Source: Synchiropus splendidus (taxonomy: Eukaryota > Chordata > Actinopteri > Syngnathiformes > Callionymidae). From it: DNA of 64,000 nucleotides. A program made the translations under genes and the position numbers. Below are positions 11,601-23,110 of the stretch, piece after piece. The stretch is taken from the NCBI RefSeq assembly GCF_027744825.2, contig NC_071340.1:7070501-7134500 (forward strand), written 5' to 3'. Positions within the stretch are counted from its first letter, which is position 1; each line of letters begins with the position of its first letter. The notes under the pieces were generated by a model. That model saw nothing but the letters and a program-made list of their open reading frames with translations. It was not told the DNA's origin and did not search any database.

Positions 11601-14600
11601 AGAAACATGCCCTCATACATGCGTCACCCTCTGCTGAGATGCCTAGCGTGACGCATGTATGAGCACCTCAGGATGTACATCTATATCACCATACAGTACA
11701 CAGTATACCAGGACACCGAACCTACATGACAGAATACATGATACATACCTCGGTTGGTTCATAATGCCGTCATTTCCTGATACGAAAATGATTTTCTCAG
11801 CGTTCTACTCATGAAACCATAACTACGAGACATGCTGTTCCTTTGAAAGGTCTACAGACGGTGTAGGCACATCGTCCTGCACTTGACAAAAGTGACTGAA
11901 ATCATCAGAAAATGTCTTCAAATGCAACACAAGCACAAACATGTTACAAACACAAGCTGAATGCTGAGCCATCAGCTCTCCAGCATGTGTTCAATCCTCC
12001 ATGTGAGACGTCATATTATCTCATACCTCATCCCATCTGTATTTGACATTTAAATACTGGACTGCTAAAAGCCTTTGTTGGAGTTTTACATCAACAGCAG
12101 TGTCTGAGTTGATCACTCCTCTGCTCTTCCAAATCACCAGGGAAAGACTGATGAACGACAGACACAGGCAGAAGGAAGAAATTAGGGTAATGAGGTGAAT
12201 AAATGTGGACTTGATCTTTGAAATACTTTTAGCTATAGACTTTCTATTCAGGATCACAAGGAAATATTTTTAGCATTAGTGGGAAAGCATTGTATAAATT
12301 ATATATATGTTTTTATTACTATTCATGCTTTGTTAAACAGCGATAGAACCAAGAAGAAGAAAAGGTTTTTTTAAACATACAGTTTCATTACTACTTTAGT
12401 CAGATTATTTTTCATTAATATTTGTTTTTATAAAGTCGACCAAAAGCAGATGAACAAAGGAGATGAGCTTGGAGGTCCCATGCTGCTGGACACAAGGAGA
12501 GACGGTGCTGAGCCAAGAATGTTAGAAATGGAAGGAGAGGAAGTTCACAACATGAGGAGGACAGGTGTGAGCAGAGAGGATGATCCAGATGGGTGAAGGT
12601 GGAGCGCTCTAAACCCCTGGTGTTGCTTTCACGGCCTCTCTGTAGTTCTAGCACCATATTTCTAGTATTGAGAGAAGTTTAACAAGAGGAACCATTTCCA
12701 CACAATTGTAATTGTAAAGCACTGAGAGGAACTTCAATGTGTTTTTAGAAGAGCAGCAAAGATGAACTGTGTCTTTTAGGATTTCTAGCCTGGTATTAGA
12801 CTGAAGCTCCCGACTGTCTGTCAGTCAGAGTCTGACAGATGAAGGAGGGAGGTGCAGAGGAAGAGGGAGAGAGGTGCAGAGGCAGAAGCACAGAGGTCAG
12901 CGGAGTGGCGTTGCACAGGGAAGGTAGACTGTGATGGGCACCAAATGAACAAATTATGACGGGCTCCATTTTGCTGGATGGGGTCACCCCTCCTCCCCCC
13001 GTCGCTCCTCCACTCCTCTCTTCTCTTCTCTCCTCTGACAGTTCAATTTCCCCCTCTCGGCTCCCTGCTCCTGCCTGCTAATTGTGAGTGAAGCCTTATC
13101 ATTGGCCCCCCCATCCAGCGGCGGCCCAAGGAATCGTGGTGTCGGAGAGAGGAGACCGGAATGTCAAAATGTTATCCGAGACAGAAAACAGCCAGAGAGA
13201 CAGAGGTCACACACGATAGGACTGGACGTTCATCTGAGAGACACTTCCCCTACACACAAACACACACACACATTCCACTGCCGAGCACTGTCACTTGTTA
13301 CAGCTGTGTGAAGAAAATTATTTTATATCAAACTCAGACCTCAGCATTTCACCGCTGCCAGCTGCAGCCAGGACAGGGAGAATTTAGGGGTTCACCTTTT
13401 CATATTGTTTTCTAGAGCATAAAAATAAGCTGCAAAATTAAATATTTCATGTTGCATTGATGATGATCAAAATATGAATGTAGATTGCATCCTGTCAAGT
13501 TGTCTTTTAACATTCAATTATTATATTCAGTCATTTTCATTTTTTTAACTGTATATTTTTTCTATTTATAGATAGGTAGATCAATATTTCTATATTGCTA
13601 CCAGCGTAAACACAATATGTATAAAATATATGTGTAAATAATACATATAAAATACTCCACTGCCATTAAGCAAAAATACTGAAATATTAACATGGTATGT
13701 AATAAAAGTACTTTAAGTACTTTACTTTTTTTTTCCTCCCATATTTTAACTGATAAAACTGACCTGGATCAAACTGTAATTAAACAGACTGGAGAATCCA
13801 ATTGGATCAAGCACCTACTTTCCAAACAGGCAGGAAAGCAAGTGTCGCTGACACTGTACTTTAAGGTCTCATCTTTCATGCATTATGAGCACATCAATGC
13901 ACCTTTAAGTGAAATGGAACCCATTTGTATAGGTGTTGTCATCCAAGAGTTTACTAGACAACAAAAAAATGACTTCAAATATTGACTTGTGGATCACTTG
14001 AAAAGAAATGAAATTAATATTTTGGGGGGTTGAAAATTGCACTTTGAATGTTTTTTTTCCTCCCATATGTCTTTCATAGTTAGTCTTGCTGGTGTTTGAT
14101 TGCGGTCATTTTTCGTTGTGAAAATTTGCAGAGAAATTCAATGCACAAAGCGGAAACAAGAATTCCGTGATATTCCTGCAGCACACGTGTTGCTCAGACC
14201 TGGGAAAATCCCTGCTACGCCCTGGGTGGTGTCATCTGAGGTAAGATTTCCCAGCCAATCCTAAATGCCCTCCCCAAACGTGAACAGGTAGGAGAAGTTT
14301 GTAAAGAATGAAAAGAACATGAAAAGAAACAAACAGTAAATAGAATGATGAGCGGATTCTTGGTGATTCTTTTGGTGAAAAATTCTAACGGACATGATCC
14401 TCCTTCAACAGCCATGTAGTCACATAATAAATACAAAGACCCAATGAAATCTTTTCATTAACACTCATTGTTCAGACTGTGCTCTATGAAATTGAGCTCC
14501 AACAGGTTTCGTTTTGAAACATATTGGATTTTGAGGGAAATCAAAGGTGTGTGCTCTGGACAGGGATGCTAGATTGATATGCTGAAGAAAAAAGATGATG

Positions 14601-14639
14601 CATCATTGAGTAAAACACTGGCCATCTTTACAGCAATCT
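8621..14639. other. gene-free stretch
   Basis: No recognisable exon. The segment 9,940-10,460 is non-repetitive and could be conserved. An imperfectly symmetrical inverted repeat lies at 11,612-11,663. A diverged copy of a segment near 7,350-7,390 is visible near 12,505-12,545 (shared words GAATGTT and TGGAAGGAGAGGAAG). A splice-like but unproven 42-nt segment lies at 13,042-13,083. Confidence 0.5.
11612..11663. repeat. inverted repeat (15-bp arms, 22-nt spacer)
   Basis: CTCATACATGCGTCA is followed 22 nt later by its exact reverse complement. No target-site duplication or element body is visible. Confidence 0.85.
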
Positions 14640-15130
14640 TGCCTGAGAGCACTCGAGGGCGCAAAGTGGAGCAGAGGCGTGTTATTTACAAACTAGAGGA
14701 GGCCGAGTTTAAATGACACCTGAGGATAAAGCTCATCATAGCCGTCTATGGACTTTTGTCGTTTGAAATTGAACCATCGCCGAGTGGCAGAGTGTTCATT
14801 TGGTTTTCCTGTTTAGACAGAAGATGGAAGACGTGAGACAATCTCAGCTCCGAAAGGAGCAGCTGGCCGCTTTGCTGGTCAGGCTGCTCTCAGGTCAGAG
14901 TCATCTGAATGCAGCAGGAACTGTGAGGGACAGAAGCGCTGACCCCAGACGTCCCCCATCACAGGAAAGCAGAGGACAGGATAAGAACAGGGTTGAGAAG
15001 AGATCACTCATCTATATTCCAACATCAGGACCGAGGGTTAATTCGCCGGTTAAAGATTAACAGGGTGCAAGAGAATGATCGGAGAGCACCTCTCGTTTAT
15101 ACGTTTAGATCAACCCCATTAGGGCTGATG
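14640..15130. promoter_or_regulatory. candidate conserved non-coding block
   Basis: Non-repetitive sequence ending in a stretch around 15,040-15,130 with GGTTAAAGATTAACAGGG and CCATTAGGGCTGATGTAATT words. The candidate exon at 14,821-14,893 lies inside it. Confidence 0.3.
14821..14893 (+). other. unproven coding-exon candidate
   Basis: A 73-nt segment follows a reasonable acceptor (pyrimidine-rich tract ending TTTAGACAG) and is followed by GTCAGAG as a weak donor. Read in phase it encodes KMEDVRQSQLRKEQLAALLV plus RLLS, an amphipathic, protein-like helix. No neighbouring exon or family match was recognised, and the surrounding block also looks like conserved non-coding DNA, so chance is quite possible. 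Confidence 0.15.
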
Positions 15131-15779
15131 TAATTTTAGTCCTGGAGCTCAGACGGACATTACAAAGTGACTTTTGGAGACTTTTTTAGTAGTACAGGAT
15201 GACACCGCAAACACGTCACCATCCACACGCGTCTTTCTATTGACAGCCAATAGTGGATCAAAGATAGGAACCAAGTGTGACTCCATTTTTTGGCAAATCC
15301 AATTCTCCTCTGTAAGGAAAATGAAAATGAATGAAGAAAAAAAACATTTAAATGTCCCATAATAAATAAACATCTGGGCATGATCACACTGATTGATCCA
15401 GTTGAAGTAGTAGTAGTAGTACTGTCTAAACAGTCACTTTGAGTTGATATTGAGTTGCACCTCTTTGCTCAGAAGGAGACACAAGGCTGGCTTTGGCACT
15501 TAAATGTTAAACAACTGCAAATTACAAGGAATTGAATAACTGTAATTATGCTGACTTTGCACTGTAGCCATTAGTGTGGCAGTGACCACTCAACTCTTAA
15601 ATAAATTGCGAATTAGTCATAAATTTAGAGAACTAAATGAAATAAATCTCGCTTTTCTACCCAATGAAATGTTTATGTTTCTTATATTAATGAATTTCAT
15701 TTGACTCCTTCTGGTCGAACCAGATCTCTACCGTGTGCTTGATAGTAAAATGAACACATTAATGTTAAATCTGCCGGTA

Positions 15780-16250
15780 CTGTTTCCTTTCAGGAAACTG
15801 AGATGACCCCGACGGTCCGATCCAGACTAACTAATGGCGGCGTGAACCAAGCTAATATGTCATCATCAGCTCCCAGTGCTGGAATGATCTCCCCGCCATT
15901 AGCAGACTAAATACTCCTGCAGCCCACTGACACACTTAGCATCTGTGGAGCCGTTTAGTTTGGACCTAAATGGAACGGAGACACGAGTGGGACGAGCACA
16001 GCAGTGACCCCGACACATACAGACAGAAACACACACACCATCAGGACATGGTGACCCCTACATGCCTGATGAGACGGTGGGGGGCGGGGGGCGCTGATAT
16101 GCGAGTCAGGCACAGCCACATTTGTAAAAAGAGATAGCCAATTACAGCAGATCGGCCTGGAGGATAATAGCCTGCCTGTCAGGCTCTGTGCGCACCATAC
16201 GCAAGCATGTGTGTGAGTGTGAGTGTGTCTGCCTGAGCTGGCCAAGACTG
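15780..16250. promoter_or_regulatory. candidate conserved non-coding block
   Basis: Non-repetitive DNA with ACTAACTAATGGCGG, CCGCCATTAGCAGACTAA and AGCCAATTACAGC words. The first two are partly complementary (TAATGGCGG versus CCGCCATTA) and lie about 70 bp apart. It is interrupted by a short CA tract near 16,030. Coding character is absent. Confidence 0.3.
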
Positions 16251-17575
16251 AAGACCAGCTTCCTATTTCCAGCTATTTGCCCTATATCTTCATTGCTCAG
16301 ATATTAATTTGAGGGCATTAGTGAGATTCATCTTCTCACCGTTTAAAACCAGCTCCAGAAGTAGAAAGAAAAGGAACCAGCGTCCTGAAATAAGAAGTCA
16401 TGCTACCACCCAACAGTTACGCTCAGGAATGGGCTTCAGCACATGGACCTACATGTGCCTTTACAGGTATAGTTTTAGCTATCTGTGGTGCTCCATGCTG
16501 TATTGGTGCGCCACAGGGTGTGTTGCTGTCCGTGGTGCTGACAGTTTTGAACGACCTGGAATTGTCAGAATGGTCTTCATCATGCATGACTTGGAACATT
16601 GTTGGAGACCATGAGGTACAACTGTCCCCTGAATAAAGTCGGTCTTACACCTTAAATCTAGGATCCATACTGCTTTGAAACATGCCAAACAGCTTGAATC
16701 ATCATTATTCTATGGCTTCACTGGACAGCGCTATCACCAGAGCTCAGTCCAATTGGGCTGCCTGTTCAGATTTGGTCCCTGCTTTGATATCAATTACATA
16801 AAATAATGTTTGAAAGAATAATAATATAACATTTGAATAGTTATTTCGATAGCCACATTGGCGCTTTGCTTATGACCATTGCGTAACACTCTATAAGAGA
16901 CAGAGTCGGCCCCACATGTGATACTGTTCTCATTGAGACATCTGAAATGGAACCAAGAGGCTGAGAAATAAAAAGACAATGGTTTGAAAGCCTAAACATC
17001 AGTGCTCGTCCTGTACTTTCACAGACACATGATCTCCTCAAGGACTCGGCGCTGTCAGCCGCAGTGGTCAGCCGACTGAAACACAGGGATGATGGACTAT
17101 CAGAGGAAGAGAAACTGTTCCTGGGAATTGTGTGGATTTAGTGCTCTGGTGCTGACACATGGCTTTGAGCGTGCTAGAAAAGCACTTTAACTCTTCAGTG
17201 CTTTTATCGCGTGTACACACTCCATAAAACACATGACTCCAAGTCCCACAACACACACACTCACACACACATAAAATACATGTACACAAGCAGCGACGCC
17301 CTTTTATGTATCTGAAGGTATCTCAGCATTTCAAATGACATCGCACACTCAAACATATTGAAGAAAGTGAAGAAACACAAGACTTTTATCGTTGAATCGT
17401 TTCTTCTACAAAGAACAGTTCTTTTGTATAGCATCTGAAGTAGGTGCAGCTGTTCTTGTGTTCAAATTTTGCTTTATTTATTACAGTATGATGTGTTCAC
17501 GTATGTTAATTAGATTTTATTATTAAAGTTTAATGCTGAACTATGGACCAACTCTTTACTCTCTCAACAGTTCTC
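16251..17575. other. gene-free stretch
   Basis: No exon or recognised element was seen. Short CA-rich tracts lie near 17,250. Overlapping short frames on both strands at 16.3-16.7 kb have no family resemblance. Confidence 0.5.
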
Positions 17576-17577
17576 GA

Positions 17578-17835
17578 GGGTGCCTGAGAGTATGGCGTGC
17601 CAGTCTACATGTGCTTTGTGGAGTTGGAGAAGGCGTATGACCGCATGCCCCGAAACAAGTTGTGGTAGGTGCTTCGGGAGATGCTTCGGGGGGGAGTTGG
17701 AGATCGGTTTGTAAATTGGCACAGCGGGGGCGGTAATGCAGTCGCGTTACCACACTGTTGTGTGTAAGAGTAGGCTGAGCCAAAAGGCAAAGCTCTCTAT
17801 TTACCGATCAATCTTTCTCCCGACCCTATTATGGT
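17578..17835 (+). mobile_element. decayed non-LTR retrotransposon (LINE) reverse-transcriptase fragment
   Basis: Around 17,600-17,670 the conceptual translation reads VYMCFVELEKAYDRMPRNKL, matching the common 'F-V-D-L-E-K-A-Y-D-R-V-P' reverse-transcriptase motif of teleost LINEs. Around 17,765-17,830 it reads SRLSQKAKLSIYRSIFLPTL, the C-terminal motif of the same class of elements. In an intact element these motifs are far apart, so a large internal deletion joins them here. A stop codon (TAG) follows the first motif. It is non-functional. Confidence 0.8.
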
Positions 17836-18195
17836 CTGTGTATCTCTCGTGCTTTAATTTTGGAATGAATTTCAACACCTCGGTTCCAGCTCGTGTCGCC
17901 AGATGGTTGCGTCGCATCCTCACGGTAATCCATTTCGAACCTTGCTTCTCTCGTGCTCCTATATCTCTAAATTCTTTGGTTCATCTGCCCAGCGATACTG
18001 TTAGCATCGAGGTTCCTGCATCACATCCCACTGGAATTGTGTGGGTCCTCACTAGCTGCTTGTCCTCCATCACCTTTTGTAATGCAGAAAACCATAATGC
18101 AATAAAAAAAACCCGAAGCCATCACACTCATGAAGAGGTTTTTTGCAGTAATTTCACACTGACTTTTACAAAATTTTAGATATGAAGCTCCTACC

Positions 18196-18514
18196 TAGCG
18201 ATGCAGCGATACCGGTATGGGCTATTGGTCCAATACCTATATCGGCCCAATACTGATATCGGTCCGATATTTATGGCAGCTTGTTGTTTGTGACAATTTT
18301 GTAAAATTTGTGTGAAACTTGTGACTGTCAACCATGTAAGAGAAAAAAATTAATTTGGAATGTTGTTCAAATAATGATATATATGGAAAAAAAACCAATA
18401 ACAACTCAAAGGACGTTTATGTGTGATGATGTAAGTACTAAATATCAGCACCAGGGAGTACTCAATTGCAAGTACACTCCTCGTTTTGGAAAAAATGGTA
18501 TCGGTGCATCCCTA
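18196..18514. mobile_element. non-autonomous hAT-type MITE with target-site duplication
   Basis: The 319-bp element has 18-bp terminal inverted repeats, TAGCGATGCAGCGATACC on the left and the reverse complement of TAGGGATGCACCGATACC on the right (16 of 18 match). The flanking 8-bp duplications are CTCCTACC (18,188-18,195) and CTCCTTCC (18,515-18,522), 7 of 8 identical, as expected for hAT insertion. The interior has ATCGGCCCAATACTGATATC-type words. No transposase is present. Confidence 0.85.
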
Positions 18515-18522
18515 CTCCTTCC

Positions 18523-19439
18523 CAAAATTACCATCGATGGAAAGATGTGCAAACCCACTTCATAGAAACATTAAAAATGTTGCGTATATTTTGCAAAGAA
18601 ATTGTAATGGAGGCTCAACTCCAACAAACGTCCTGTGGCTAGGTATTACTGGCAGCAAATCCCCCAATGGTCCAGACTGCTACTCAAAATAAAGAAAAGT
18701 TCACGTGCTGTAATGTTTCTTTAATATCCAGGTCTTTGAAGGTAAATAGACCAGCTGTGTGAGCGGTGACCTTTGAAAAGTTATTTTTTTAATTGTGGAA
18801 CTGATTCTTTGACCGCAGCATTGTGGAGGTGTGTAAGTACTATTCAAATGAAAACATGATAATGTACAATGATGTTAAGAATTGATGATAAAAGGATGCA
18901 AAAAGGGCTGAGAAGGAATAAGGTTGGGCTCATGCCGGCAGGCTGGGTTATCTGCCTTCAGAGGATCGGCGCCTTTGGTCCAGGGAGAGACATTCAAAAG
19001 CCCGAACGTAACATGGGGACCACACAAAGACCAGGTCTGTTCTATACGCTCTCTCCTTCTCTTATTCATCTCAGTAATAGAGATGCAAGCTCCGTAATGC
19101 TCGCTGGGAGCCAAGCATGAGATTGAGGATTTCTCACACACTATGCATTATTCATAGTCCAGGGCAACAGAGTGTGTAAGATGAGAATTACACAGCATGA
19201 AGAGAACAGGAGAGAGGGGACTGAAGGGTAGAGGGGGAGGAAGGAGAGGAGAGTAAAGGTGAGAGATGGTCAAGAAGAAGAAGAAGGAAGAAAGACAAAA
19301 TTGGAGAAAACACAGGGAGACAAAGGAAACCGTCACATGTCCGCTTCCCATTTGTCTCGGGTTAACCGCGGGATTGTTCTCGGAGTTTGAGAACAGTGGG
19401 GTGGAGGAAATGAATATGGATCCAGGGGCTCGGATGAGC
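18523..19439. other. gene-free stretch
   Basis: No exon recognised. The sequence at 19,200-19,320 is GA-rich and gives spurious open frames on both strands. Confidence 0.5.
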
Positions 19440-19900
19440 TCTGGCTGCATTTGCATTTGTTAAACGCGCGTGTTGTGAGTCGGTTTGTATTCCGAGCACA
19501 AACTGAACGGCGAACCAGGAAATTTCAGGCTTCTGTTGCCATTCGTGTCCGGCCTTCGTTCTTCATAATGAAAAAACAGTGGGAAGTGACTCAGAGCTGA
19601 AATTGATTTGTTTAACAATGCGAATGGAACAAAGTCGGAGGCACGGACCAAAATAGGAGGCATGCCGTCTTAAATGAAACCTCGGGAGCAAAGAAATTGC
19701 GAGATTGGGGCCGATGCAATTTGACAAATGACTTGTGCGGAATGATATAGAGCACTTTTCATTAGAATGAAATTGGAAGACGGATGGAAAAATGAGTTCA
19801 CGTCCATTACAATGCAAAAATATAGATGTATGTATATAAAAAGAATCGAGGCGCTGGCTGAGATTCCCCAGGAGATATCATTTACATCTCCCAAGTTCTT
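19440..19900. promoter_or_regulatory. candidate conserved non-coding block
   Basis: A long non-repetitive block with ATTTGCATTTG, TTCATAATGAAA, TTAAATGAAACC and TTACAATGCAAA words, distinct from the purine-rich sequence upstream. Frames on the minus strand are open by chance. The block resembles deeply conserved vertebrate non-coding DNA, judged on appearance only. Confidence 0.35.
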
Positions 19901-20985
19901 GACCATAGAATTGCATTATTCTAAGTCATTTATTTTGTGATTGGAATTATTCAATCAAAGCAGAATTTACTTTGTAAAACACGTGTTATTAAAGAGTCTC
20001 ATTCGAGCGCGACCTCCGAGTTGGTCATGAAATGCTGCTCTTTATCAAGTTTAACAATAACTTTTAAGATTTTGGACTTCTTAACTCAGACAGAACAATT
20101 AGACGGTGCATGGTGAAGAGCTGTTGCCTTATAATGGGAATATTGTTTCCTTTACTCCATCATTTCTGACAGTCAGGTAAAGATGACTGCACATATAAAC
20201 TCTTTGTCAAGTGACTATGGCAAGGAACTTTGACCATGAGCTGCAGATATGGGACACCGTTTGTTTCAGTTCATGGACCTGTCTGAGACATGAACAGTGG
20301 TCTATCAGCTAATATGAAGTTACTGGAAGTTTTAAATGATTGATCTGAATCTGATAAAGAATTATTTCAATCGGAAGAATCAAAAGGAGTTCATGAGGCA
20401 ATTCTGTACAGACAGAATTTGGCTCATATGTCAATATATCAGGCTTTTTGTCTGTGTCATGAATGCAATATTATTACAAAGAAGGGCATTTATCGAGCTC
20501 AGATACGATGCATAAAAGGAAAGATAAGACTGGTCTCATCTGATGTTTGTGATTTGTGACCGTTGGAGGGTCATTAAAGTCATACATTCTTTCATATGCT
20601 CTGTTTTGGGTAGAGTAGAACCCTGCAGGGACATTGGTATCTTCTGAGACTGAAGAGATACACATACAAATCAAAGCTCAGTGGACAATTACAGAGGCGC
20701 TGACCTCCGCTTGAAGGACGAATAATAGAATGTAGAAGGCAAAGATTTTCCACAAACATTATTGAGTCTATCAAATTTGATATTGTGTTGTACATACAAT
20801 TTTTTATACATATATTATATATTTATTTGCGGTGACACCTCTACTCCAGCCGCCTGCCTCAACATCCTGAAATAAGAACTCTCTACGTCTCTGCAAAAAT
20901 CCCACGTCAACCATAGGGTCAAGAAGAAGGATTCATCGTAAACATAATATGTTTTAACGCGATAACTACTGAACTGCAAATAAAA
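19901..20985. other. gene-free AT-rich stretch
   Basis: Nothing recognisable on either strand. Confidence 0.5.
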
Positions 20986-20989
20986 TCCA

Positions 20990-21500
20990 GTGCGGCGACA
21001 GCTTCATCCGAGCAGCTGATTTGCTTTAAAAACATTTGCGTGCGAGTCTGCGTCTTGGTCGCAGCCTCGGTGACGAGAATGGGATGGTTAGTGGCTTCTT
21101 AACTTCCCGCTGATGAAAAGCCAGTATTAATTTGGCCTACAGATTTCATTTGTTCCGAACAGGAAAAACAATATAAATCACTTTTCGAGTGATTAGAGAG
21201 AGGGTTGGATTAATCCCGGCTTGATTAGGGCATTATGCTGCCTTGTTATGGACACACAGGGTGACTGACGGTAATTACTGTCTGTAATAGGAGAGTGCAC
21301 ACTCATTGGAGCCAGGGGCAGCGTGTGTGTGAGTGTGTGTGAGACATTTCGTCCAGCCACAGTTTGACTGAAACCACAGTTGATAATGTTTGTTTCACAC
21401 CCGAGTGTGAGCGAGAGCCTCGGCTCTGTTTCGGATTATTGATATTCTTGGACAAACATATTCTTCCCGCCTAATAAAAATAGATGGCTGTCGGGGAGGG
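20990..21500. promoter_or_regulatory. candidate conserved non-coding block with a palindromic K50 homeodomain site
   Basis: Non-repetitive sequence with GGATTAATCC at 21,207-21,216, two inverted TAATCC cores (the OTX/PITX/Bicoid-class site). It is surrounded by GTATTAATTTGG, GATTAGAG, TTGATTAGGG and GGTAATTACTG. The density of homeodomain words over about 150 bp is the strongest of all the candidate blocks. A role as enhancer is inference. Confidence 0.4.
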
Positions 21501-22539
21501 GAATATCACTGTGGAAAATTAGGGAGGTGCCAAATCAGCAAATCGAACCTTGTTGCTACAAGGTCTTACATAGCTTTACACAAACACACCTGACCAAATC
21601 TGATCAACTGAAGTGCAAATCAACAGAAGACCCTGGAGCTCGGACACAGTCGGACCATAGAGGTGCAGATCCACTGACTGAGCAAACCTTTCAAAAGCTC
21701 AGCTCTTAAAATGACCTCCAGCGGTCAAATGAAATAGCAACTTTTCTGCTGCATCGCTGATGTTGAGTTTGATCATTCTGTCAAATATAGAATAGAATTA
21801 AAATGGATTAATTAAATAGTTGTTTTTTAAAGTCATGATTGAATTAAATTTTCCCCTGGATCGACCACTTGTAAATAGCTGCCAAAATCAGAATCATCTT
21901 TGTAGCCACAAACTCTTTTTACTCTTCTTCCCCTCCTAACAATTGAGAATATCTATGAAGCTTTGTCTACTAAAGCTTTGTGCTCACACTCTTGTGCACA
22001 TACTTTTTTCCCTCCCAAATCTGTTTCTGCATTGTCAATACAAAAGTAGTAGTAGAGCTGACTGGAGACCTGGTAAAGAAAACAGCTGGTATAGAAAACA
22101 GGTGGGCAAAGACAAAAACAGCTCAACCACAGAGGGGCCAAAAAGAGTTGGGGAACTTTCTGAGTCAAACTTTACATATTGAAAATGCATTGTTGGACTT
22201 TTACACTGATTTTAAACACAACAGGCATATAACTGATGCTAAAGATAGGCAGTTGTTGCACACCAACAACGTTTCAAGGACAAAATAGACCAAACTGCCA
22301 AAGACAGATTGTCAAAAAATATGTGAGAGGCCAAAACGGTGGCTTATGAACCAAAGTTTAGAGCATTTAAAAAAAAAAATTAAAGGCGAATGAGGGTGAA
22401 ACATTCCTTAAGTAAAAACCAACTTTGAACAACATCACAACTGTCCTTACTAAGAGGTGAAAAATATCATTTGCATTTATGATTTTCTCAAAAAGAACTC
22501 ACTTTAGGAGTCAAGCTGCGTTCAGTAATTCACAGATAA
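21501..22539. other. gene-free stretch with repeat fragment
   Basis: Contains a short AATCAGAATCATCTTTGTAGCC repeat remnant near 21,885-21,912. No exon recognised. Confidence 0.5.
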
Positions 22540-23110
22540 CTTTAAGGGTAATTGATTTGAATCTTTGCAGAATGCATTGTGCAATTTGCCACATAAAAGC
22601 GCTCTAAAAACTTTATATGGTATTTATTAGGCCAGAACGTCCTGCAGGTGCAGAGCTAAATATCTTTTAGCCGACATAAGGCGCCCAATGAGATGTGTCC
22701 CATTAAACTCATGTAGGAAAATAAGTGCCGCACAACACTGGCCTGTCTTTCTCCCCTCCTCCTAGCTTGTTCTCCTTTTCGTTTATGGCAGCCTCCGTTT
22801 CTTTTCATCACATCACCGGTTGAAAGGAACTTAAGCACACTGTTGGCTCAGCGGGAGCCCCCTCCCTCCTTCCCTTTGGGCTGTAAAACAACAATCCAGA
22901 AGCTTGTTTTATGAGTGCACGCCTCTGCTCTTTGCATGTTTATGTCCAACATTTGGAACAAATGGCGTCCATTGGCTGGAACAACACAGATAAATCCAGT
23001 CAATTCACGAGCGAGGAGAGCACCGCAGGCCACTGAGAAAGTGGCCCACTTGATGGCTGTCAAGAGGAGCGCTTGCATTATTCAATTAATACCTGAAAGG
23101 CGGTGGATTT
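22540..23110. promoter_or_regulatory. candidate conserved non-coding block
   Basis: Non-repetitive DNA with TAAATATCTTTTAGCC, AACAACAATCC (SOX-like), TTTGCATGTTTATG (octamer/Fox-like), CAAATGGCGTCC and TTATTCAATTAATACC. Protein-like composition is absent. Confidence 0.35.
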
